Below, in pieces: positions 55,871 through 64,000 of a DNA stretch of 64,000 nucleotides. Every line of letters begins with the position of its first letter. Position 1 is the stretch's first letter. The notes below the pieces were generated by a model. It saw only the letters and a program-made list of their open reading frames with translations. It ran no database searches and was not told the origin of the DNA. The stretch covers positions 5,303,013-5,367,012 of the forward strand of contig NW_006917093.1 in the NCBI RefSeq assembly GCF_000516985.1. Direction: 5' to 3'. This stretch comes from Pestalotiopsis fici W106-1. Its lineage: Eukaryota > Ascomycota > Sordariomycetes > Amphisphaeriales > Sporocadaceae. Both the position numbers and the translations under genes were made by a program.

Positions 55871-56127
55871 TTAAGGACACGCTCGACACGTTCCGTCAAG
55901 GGGCGCAGGGTGAACAGGTGCTTATATGGGCTTGCTTTATGGCAGCTTCGGACTGCCTAGTTGCGGATCACAAGGCTTACTTTGAGAAGTTCTTTTTGCG
56001 ACAGTATGCAAGAAGTGGGTTTAGGAATCTCGCAATGGGGCTTGAAACACTACGGAAAATATGGGCAAGACCTTTTGGTCAAAAATGGTCAACAATTTTA
56101 CCACAATCACGGCTTTTCGTTATGTAA
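55858..56127 (+). pseudogene. C-terminal fragment of a fungal-specific transcription factor
   Basis: A plus-strand frame encodes TFKDTLDTFRQGAQGEQVLI, WACFMAASDCLVADHKAYFE and FFLRQYARSGFRNLAMGLET, ending SRLFVM at 56127. Spacing of the QGEQVLIWA..ASD..HK..FE..RQY..SGF.N...GLE..R.IW pattern matches the C-terminal end of Fungal_trans_2-type regulators, normally preceded by several hundred residues and a zinc cluster. Nothing of that upstream part is present: upstream DNA is antisense amine oxidase. The open frame continues back to 55798 only by overlapping that gene. Not the same as the C-terminus of the regulator at 57.3-59.8 kb. Confidence 0.65.
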
Positions 56128-57340
56128 TTATTAAGAATAAATACTATAACTTATGACTGGTTGGCTCATAGACCCAGACACAAGAAAGCTTTTATGAGTT
56201 ATTGGATTCAAGGTAGTATTGAAGAGTCATTGTTATATTATTGCTTGCTTCTGGGAATGAAAGATATTCTAACCATACACTCTTGCGAGACAACGCAACC
56301 AATGCGAACAAATTGAAAGAAATAGAGAAAACCGGCTGGGGTAGAGGGACGGCTAGATACCTAGTAAGGACCTGATCCCCTGAGTAGCGTGCGTTATCAC
56401 CTACCTACTCACAGCAAAGAACTGATTCTATAACTCTTTCTACTGCTTCACATTGTGTCACCCCAACAGCTCCATTGGCTCGAGAGTAATCTGATTGGCC
56501 AATTCCTCCGGGGTCGAGTCCGGAGCCTCCCCTCTCCATTTGCCCATCTTTGATTGGTTCGAGTTCCTTGATTGCGGGCGTTCCCTTCCAGAAAGCCAGT
56601 CAGCCGGGTGGTGCCACAGCACTATGATTAACACCACGGCGTCGGCACATACGATGCACGGGGCTCCCGGGGCTTAGCCGGTACCATCCGAAAAAGCCTG
56701 CACCTCTTCAATGATAGTGGAAGTCGGAGTTTCTTGGAAAATGGAATACTCGGTCCGAAATATCTCCGGCATGAAATCTTCCATACTTCATGCAAGATAA
56801 TAAGCGTTAGATCAGTACAAGGCTCCACCTATTAGCCCTCTGATCTGCTAGATATCTTTCCATATCATCTACAAGGGTTAGGTACAGGTTGTGGAAATTT
56901 TAACGTTGCCTGTGAAAGTAAACAGAAAAATGGCTTTAATTTGCAGATGAAATCTCGATAGGAGGTTGAAGAATTGTTGCCATTGAACGAGTGTGGTACA
57001 CTAATGATGTTGGATTGTTCTCCACTTAACTGTGACTAGGTAACAAGGTGCTAGGTCACTGCGTGGGGCAAGTAACGATATAACGTTTATAATCCTTGAT
57101 GAGGTATAGGAGTCGACCCCGCTACTGGTGGTGTATGCATGATAGCTGGCCTTGGTCTACTACGACTTTTCCCCTGCTACTTGCCCGCATTCAACACCCT
57201 TAATCTACCAGACAAGCGTTGATTTTAGCTTTTCGACAACCAACCGTATAGGCAGGACCCGGATCTGTGTACCGAACCCCGGCACTTGACACACATATGA
57301 AGTGCAGAATGACGGGCTATCGATAACAATAAACAGTTCT
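56128..57340. promoter_or_regulatory. Upstream region of the Zn(II)2Cys6 regulator
   Basis: No supported gene. Three ATTGG/CCAAT boxes lie at 56474-56555. A 20-bp inverted repeat CTCCGG-N8-CCGGAG occupies 56506-56525, of a type that zinc-cluster dimers can bind. AT-rich DNA follows. A short ATG frame at 57297, just before the start, stops within ten codons and could act as an upstream ORF. Confidence 0.4.
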
Positions 57341-59767
57341 ATGTCGCAACATAGTCTAGCAGCTGGCCAGTTGGAGCCACCGGGGCAATCGAGGCAACAA
57401 AGGCGTCCTCTGTTGCCCCGGCCAGCTCCGACGCCTGCACAACCAGCACCACTAGCACTAGCAGCTGCTCAACAATCATCCCCGCCGTCCAGGGTCGCTC
57501 ACCTGGCGAAACAAAGCCGTTCCCTGAGACGACAACAAGTGCCGGCAGCCTGTGGCGCGTGTCGGAAACGAAAAATCAAGGTACATACATGTGGCTTCAT
57601 TCCTAGGAATGGACAATTTATTGTTGCATTTTGCAGATTCTAACGGTAGTTGCAGTGCGACGGTGGTCGACCAGTATGCTATTCTTGCACTCAGCGGCGC
57701 GTTCCGTGCGACTATGCCTCACAGCCGGGGGAGACACCCTCACAAGCTCTTAGACGATCCTACAGCCAACTGCGAGATCATGCGACTTCGAACGAGAAAA
57801 TCCTCGACCTCTTGAGGACACTGCCAGACAAAGAGGCTCATCACGTGCTGCAGAGAATCAGGTCGGGAACCGACATCTCGGCCATTCTTTCGCATATTCA
57901 TGATGGTGATCTCTTGCTCCAGCTCGCTCTTGAACCTGAAACTCGATTCCGTTATCAATTTCCGTATCGACAGAATTTTCCAGAGAATGATTTGCCCGAT
58001 AATTCCTACTTGAACTCATTCGTCTACGAAGGGCCATTGTCATATGCTCCAGACCAGAGATTGGGGCCCGATGGCAGTGAGTCTGACAGCTACAGCTTGG
58101 TTGCCTATCAGAGGCCCTTCCACGCAGCCCAAGTCGTGGACCCTCGCCTCACAGACGTGAAGCCATCACTGTGGACGTCTGTTTGCGACGATGATTTGCT
58201 TATGCGGGACCTTCTTGGGGTGTGGCTTCGTTGTGAATATCAATTTACCGCGGCCTTCCAGAAGGATTACTTTCTCGAGGATATGCTTGTTATGCGGCAA
58301 GATTTCTGCTCATCGCTCCTTGTCAATGTGACTCTTGCTTATTCATGCGTAAGATTATGCCTTTAAAGTATCAAGTGGCCATCCAGACTGATCATGTTCA
58401 GGTTTGCTATCCGCGATTCTCGGACCGCGCCGAGTATTGGAACCCACATACACTCGTGTATCGTTTTATTGCTGAAGCAAAACGCATCTGGGAGATTGAG
58501 TCACACCAAGTACGGCTCACCACTATTCAGGCCGGAATGCTTTTCAATGTCTTCTATAACCTCTGCGGTCTAGACGAGATTGGACAGCCGTATAGGATCC
58601 AAGCCATTGAACTAGCACACAAGTTGCGCTTGTATGACAGTGCCATATCCGGGCAAAGCAAAAGAATACGGGACGGTAGACTGTACACTGCATGGGCATT
58701 GTATGATTGGGAAACGTAGGCCTTTTGAACTCTCTCCCTTGCCATCCCTCCCAAGGTGCTAATTTCTACAGTCTGGTCGGCTTTTCCTTCATGCATGCGC
58801 CACTTCTCAAAACTCCACCCGTCGAACCATTACCGGATCCTCTGGAAGATCCAAAGTGGTTCGGCGAGATATGGGCCAAATATCCATCAAGCCAGAGTCT
58901 TTCCCCGTCACATTTTGGACTTGTTTTTCATGCGAAAAGCCAATTCCGAATCATCATGAATGAATTCTGTGTAGAAGCCTATTCCAGAGACTCAATGATA
59001 ACTCTTGATCAAGCATATCAGTTCCGTTCGCGTTTAATAAGTTGGTACGACGGCTTGCCTGCACCACTTTGCGCAAAGACTATCGTGCTACCTGCACAGT
59101 TACAACTTCAGTAAGCATCCCCTTCATCTAGCCTAGATACTATGCACGAGATTAAATATACACCGCATTGAAAAAGGCTTATGCACTGATGATGAAAATT
59201 GACAGCATGTACTATCACAACCTCGTCCTCAATATGTTTGAACCCTTGCTGGATGAGGAAACAGATCGAGTGCCAGGGCCGCAACAAATTATTGACGATT
59301 CAAACAAGCACCTCCGGACCCTCGTTCGGCTTTATTACCTCCGACATGGGTTTGATGCTATGGATCTCTTCATCTGTATACCGCTAATCCTTGTGGCGTT
59401 CAAGTGCGCCGATGCCATCGACCAGTTTACCTCTGCTTCCCAGCTAGAAGCATTGCGGTCGACTCTCATTCTGGTCGTAAAGGGGTTGTCCAGTCAGCGT
59501 CATAATCATTACTTGTCTGAGGCGCTGTTCCGGGTCATCCGTGGGCGCATGCGTGTACAAGAAGCCTCGATACTCAAAGGCGTGCTGAATCTTGACGACG
59601 AGGACCCCGTGGAGAAGAGTAGGGCTCCGATGCAGGCTGTGCGAAGCGCGTGGACGGTTAGTGTCGTCAAAGAGGACACTCAGGTATTGAATAACCTTGT
59701 TGAAAACTACGCCTATCTGAGTGTAAACGACCGAGCCGACACAAAGTCTTCCTATCAAGGTGGCTAG
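57341..59767 (+). CDS. Zn(II)2Cys6 transcription factor, nirA-like group
   Basis: Exons: 57341-57580, 57656-58348, 58402-58715, 58772-59110 and 59206-59767 (2148 nt), giving 715 residues. The zinc cluster is split by intron 1: ACGACRKRK-type half CGACRKRKIK is joined to CDGGRPVCYSCTQRRVPCDY, giving CxxC-x6-C and CxxC-x6-C. A coiled-coil region follows (LRRSYSQLRDHATSNEKILD). The fungal-specific middle domain carries LGVWLRCEYQFTAAFQKDYF, FCSSLLVNVTLAYSCVCYPR and EYWNPHTLVYRFIAEAKRIW, a pattern I associate with regulators annotated as NirA/NIT-4-like. Target and inducer are unknown. The N-terminal 60 residues are P/Q/A-rich. Same strand as, and 1.6 kb upstream of, the ABC transporter, which it might control. 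Confidence 0.88.
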
Positions 59768-61358
59768 TCTTTTTGTTTATGCTTCATGGAACGTTCCCTT
59801 ATGTGCATAGGAGGGCGGCTTGGTCCTGAGTTGGAGAGGACATGTAGGTGAAGCAAAGAATCGTGGTCTGGATTGACATGTCATCCAACTGGCGATTCCA
59901 TGAGGTGATTCGCAGGCCAGGTGTCCTGGATTCTGGCACATTTACTGATGGTAAAAGTGGCTGATCTGGGTGGCGGGCGGTTTCAACGCAGGCGCTTGGC
60001 TAATATACTGGATGAAAGCAAGCTTTGAGTGCCTTTCCAGCGCCAGAACTATATGAAGCTGATGCGCAACAAGTGGCTGGGGCCTGTGGCTATCCGTGTA
60101 CAGCCTCATAGAGACTGTTGCTTTTACGGGTTTTACGGGAAGGATTTTGCTTCCCGTTGTATGCACAATTACTTTTTACCTTAGAAGAATCATCTTAATA
60201 CGGTCTTCAATTTCCACAGTACGATCGTATCAGAAGCCCGATACTTCCTCTCTAGCTTGTCCACTTGTCCAGGATGCAAGCCATGACGTACGTTTTGTCT
60301 GCTACGGAATGGAAGTTGAACGAGCTGCTGCTCGGAAATATTCACGTCGTGAAATAAGAGCAATCGTTTGATGCGGGAATACCTCGTCGTGCGACTCTTA
60401 CGTTGGTGCATGCATGTTTAAGAAAGGTTGAATGAAATACTGTGCTTCTGGCCCACTCGTTCTCCATATATACTGCCGGGTATAGACCATATATATGGCT
60501 TTTTGCTGATTTTGCTGACATGCTATCGAATACGAACAAGCTAGTTGAAAGTATACAGGGTGGAAGGCGAAGATAAGAAGTGCCGACTCATTACACTAAT
60601 TTAGTCAGCATCATTTAGATTAGTTGCTACAATTTCACATTGCTTAAATCTGGTGCGGACCTATCCGACCGAGGACGAGACTATGCCAAGACACTCCTTT
60701 CTTCGGTCGATGGTTTTCAATTTTTTTTTTTTTTGGGAGGTAGGTGTCGATTCTTTTCACCTGGGCCAATAAGTGAACGGGGAACTGAAGATGAGATGAT
60801 CGAGGAAGCATTGAAAGATGTCTAAGTTGATCTCTAGTCTTTAAAAGAGAGGCGTTAAATGACGAACTATGCACCCAAGCAGGTGATCTGAGATATGTAC
60901 TAACTAAGGTACGTTAGTGCAACAATATTTTTATGGCTACCTAGGTAGGTATGTGATGATAGATGGCTCTACATAACGGCGACTTGGTGGACTTGGCGGT
61001 TGATCTCTCGGTTGTTGGTTGCGGGGCAATCGTTTTACACGATGTGTGGGGGGAAGCTGGGCATATGTACTTAAATAAATATGTATATTTTGACGGCCCG
61101 CTGTCTACATGGGCTGTACGAGCTGTACTACCTACCCTATTAGGTAGACTAAGTCAATAATAAAAAGCGGCTGATTTTGGGGTTATTCTGCTTTTGAATG
61201 ATACAATGCGGCACAGCACGCACGACCCAGCAGATATCAGGACAGCTTCCCGCGTTATTAAATGAATTTCTTTTCATTCCATCGCCGTCACGTTCTTGGC
61301 AGTTTCTTGTCCACTTAGACAATAAACAAAGTCCCATCTCCTCCAATCTCGACACGTC
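59768..61358. other. Intergenic region before the ABC transporter
   Basis: About 1.6 kb. Holds a T14 run at 60721-60734, a TACCTAGGTA palindrome at 60938-60947, and the transporter promoter. No further gene supported. Confidence 0.4.
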
Positions 61359-64000
61359 ATGTGGCCCTCGATAACCGATTTGAGTGCTGGGTGGCAAGAG
61401 CAGCTGTGTCTTCCCGACCACGACTCAGCCCCCCTTCGAGGGCATCTGTCGGATGACCAGCAGGTAGAGGCAATTCTTCAAGGTCTTTTGCAATTTGGAC
61501 CGGCAGCTTGGTTGCTTATCGGTGCCTCGTTCAGGATCGCCCAACTGCGTGGGGCGCCGCTTGTCGTGCTCCCCAACCGCCAAGGCTATCCCAAAGCCGT
61601 AAGTGTCTCCCATGGCACAATCATCGCCCCCGTGTTAACACGCGCCCGCCTAGCTGGTCGTCTCTATTCTTTGCGCTCTACAACTGTCCTACCTACTTCT
61701 CAGCGACGTAGAACGTTCCCAGTCACATTTGCTAGCGGCAAGACTGTCCTCGGTAGCCAGCGCGGTGCTATGCGTGCTCTCGTTCCTGGAGCATGGCCGC
61801 AGCGTTCAACCATCAACTCTTTTGACCAGCTATTTATTGGTCGCAACTCTCAGCGATGCAATAAATGCCGGTCTCCTATTTGTCGCTAGAAACCTCTGCA
61901 GTTCAGAGGATCTCACATTGGCCATCTTCGCTACCAGGTTTGCCCTTCTCATCCTAGAGGGACGGACCAAGACGTCTATCCTACGCGAGCCGTACGATGA
62001 ACTATCACCAGAGGAGACATCCGGCTTCTTTGGCGTGGCCTTTTATTGGTGGGTCAATAAGATCCTCAGGAACGGCTATTCCCGTGTCTTGTCCCTGGAT
62101 GACATGCCGGCCTTTGGGAAGTCTCTCGATGTAGGAAGAACAAGGGATGCTATGCAGCGAGAGTGGGACACGATAAGTATGCAGAACTCCGGCTCTACCA
62201 TGACTCGTAAGGCTTTCTAACAACCCCAGAAAAGCAGAAAGGTCGCTTCTCCTTAGTTCTGGCGCAGCTGAAGTGTTCTTGGTGGTCAAATATCGACATA
62301 TTTGTGCCACGCTTCATCTACATTGTGCTCCGTTGCTGCCAACCTCTTCTGATTAGCCGAGTCATTACTTCTGTCAGCAGTAGCTTGACGTCCTTCGACA
62401 ATAGGAATGAAGCACTTCGCCTGATCTTATTGGCATTCGTGATTTATACGGGCATGGCGGTACGTTTGATACAAGACGAATAATCTAATGAGAGGAGATT
62501 GTTGAAACCAACGTTTTAGATCTGCAATGGTATGTACGAGCGCCGAATCGCACAACTAAACTGTCAGATTCGCATGGGCCTCGTTGGAGTTATCTATAAC
62601 CGCTGCCTGACAATCGAAACTGGCGTCTTGGACGACTCGGCCGCCGTGACGCTTATGAGCAGCGATACAGAAGATGCGGCCAACGCCGGCGAGCTTTTTC
62701 ACCAATTATGGTCAGAGGTATTAGAGCTTTGTATTGGAATGTACATGCTGGCTCGAGAACTAGGTTGGGTGTGCATATCCCCCCTTCTAGTCGTGCTCTG
62801 TACGTCCCTGTACCCCACTCGCCCCGGTATCTTTATGGTCGCGCTGACGTCCGACAGGCACCTCCAAGGCAGTCAACTTCATCACTGAGAATTTAGTGGA
62901 TAGGCAAATAGCATTCAGCCAGGCGACGCAGATGCGCATCTCAACGACCAAAGCCATCCTTGACGCTATGAAGAATATCAAGATTATGGGTCTCGGCAAG
63001 AAGATGGAGGGCAAGATCCAAGCCACCAGGGTCCACGAAATGAAGCAACTTGTCGCATTTCACCACCTCCTGGTAGCCTTTTTCGTGAGCGGTAAGTGGA
63101 TACTTCGGTTGCATCTTGGGCCATCTCCTGACATTGACCTCTGCAGCCGTGGCCTTGAGCCTTTTTAGCCCTGCCATCACTTTGATCATCTACGCCATAC
63201 AATCACAGCTGCGCGGAGTCAAGTCCATCGACGTGGAAATGGTTTTCACCTCCCTCGCCATCATAGACATAGTTACTACCCCCGCCAACACCCTCCTCAG
63301 CATCTTGGGAGAGGCGGCATCCGTCATAGCTGCTTTCGACCGCATCCAGTCGTACCTTCTCAGCCCAGATCGTGAAGACAGGCGAGAATTCCTCGACACG
63401 CAATGCCCCGACCACGATTCTGAGAGCAACGAAGGCAGCGCAGCCAGTGTTTCGCTCGATCAAGTTGCCATCCGCCTTGACAATGTGACCGTTCGTCCTG
63501 CCTCCACGGCGGCACCAGTCCTGAGGAACATTAGCACAGTCATTAAGAAAGGCAGTCTGGTGGTTATTTCCGGAGCCGTGGGTACTGGAAAGTCGAGCCT
63601 TGCGAAGACCCTTCTAGGCGACCTTACCCCAGATGCCGGGGTGATACAAACAGCCTACCTTTCGATAGCGTATTGTTCTCAAGCAGCCTGGTTGACCAAC
63701 GGTACCATAAGAGAGGCCATATGCGGGCCAATTGGCGATGATACGGTGCCAGTTGAAGAATGGTACAAAAGGGTTGTACACGCATGTGGTCTCGAGGAGG
63801 ACTTCAGTCAGTTGCCGGATGGGGACCAAACTGTCATCGGCAGTCGGGGTATTACCCTTTCAGGCGGACAAAAGCAACGGGTGGTGAGCTTATCCATGTC
63901 CTGTATGTTCTCTGCATTCTGTTAAACCTAGGTGCAACGCAGGCCCTCGCACGATCTGTATACGCGCGTCGCAGCCTCGTCATTCTCGATGACGTTCTGT
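61359..64000 (+). CDS. ABCC-type multidrug ABC transporter (partial, runs off the end)
   Basis: Full-size ABC exporter of the ABCC/MRP-like group, truncated by the window. Exons: 61359-61598, 61654-62176, 62230-62459, 62520-62799, 62858-63091, 63147-63883 and 63943 onward; all phases agree. The N-terminal hydrophobic TMD0-like region (QFGPAAWLLIGASFRIAQL, SILCALQLSYLLL) precedes the linker SPEETSGFFGVAFYWWVNKI and TMD1 (DIFVPRFIYIVLRCCQPLLI and on to ALSLFSPAITLIIYAI). NBD1 has Walker A GAVGTGKSS, Q-loop region YCSQAAWLTNGTIREAI, signature LSGGQKQRV and Walker B SLVILDD; the signature and Walker B lie on either side of intron 6. The second TMD and NBD should lie beyond 64000. Likely efflux of toxins or secondary metabolites at the plasma membrane; substrate unknown. 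Confidence 0.92.

Noticed and set aside
1..64000. CRISPR arrays, rRNA genes, intact transposons
   Set aside because: No regularly spaced direct repeats, no rRNA-like blocks, and no reverse transcriptase or transposase signature was seen; CRISPR is also not expected in a eukaryote.

Overview
The window is nuclear DNA of a filamentous ascomycete (Pezizomycotina, most likely a Sordariomycete). Reasons: many short GT-AG introns (about 50-120 nt) with CTAAC/CTGAC-like branch sites; fungal-only or fungal-typical families (DASH subunit Dad4, kapC-type bZIP, Zn(II)2Cys6 regulators, Rrn11); an EED-type Polycomb subunit, which many filamentous fungi keep; and a complex I 29.9 kDa subunit. I cannot name the species. 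Several reported open frames begin at GTG/TTG/CTG; I re-set starts to ATG and built spliced models by hand. All complete multi-exon models except the kapC start and the locus at 51.6-54.8 kb keep the reading frame across every junction.

Region 1 (1-28 kb) is a conserved housekeeping block: kapC-like bZIP (+), Arp5 of INO80 (-), Dad4 of the DASH kinetochore complex (-, five exons), Ies6 of INO80 (+), Got1 (+), profilin (-), a large disordered protein with fungal-conserved motifs (+), the R-SNARE Ykt6 (-), the Slh1/ASCC3 ribosome-quality-control helicase (+) and a Yip4/YIPF6 Golgi protein (-). Arp5 and Ies6, which form one module of INO80, lie 1.6 kb apart with dad4 between them; dad4 and ies6 are divergent. 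Got1, Ykt6 and Yip4 all act in ER/Golgi trafficking.

Region 2 (28-42 kb): a two-PAS-domain protein (-), a 6.3 kb stretch with no gene I can support, then the PRC2 subunit EED (+, ten exons), the Pol I core factor Rrn11 (-, convergent with EED, 90 bp between stops) and complex I subunit NUO-29.9/NDUFA5 (+).

Region 3 (43-64 kb) looks accessory: a 1398-residue membrane/ankyrin protein (-), an 11-exon MFS sugar transporter (+), a second membrane/ankyrin locus interrupted by an in-frame stop and a frameshift (+), then a 5'-truncated flavin amine oxidase (-) abutting head-to-head a 5'-truncated regulator fragment (+), an intact Zn(II)2Cys6 regulator of the nirA-like group (+) and an ABCC multidrug transporter that runs off the window end (+). 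The mix of transporters, regulators and broken gene pieces suggests a rearranging chromosomal segment. No CRISPR array, rRNA, tRNA or intact transposon was recognised.
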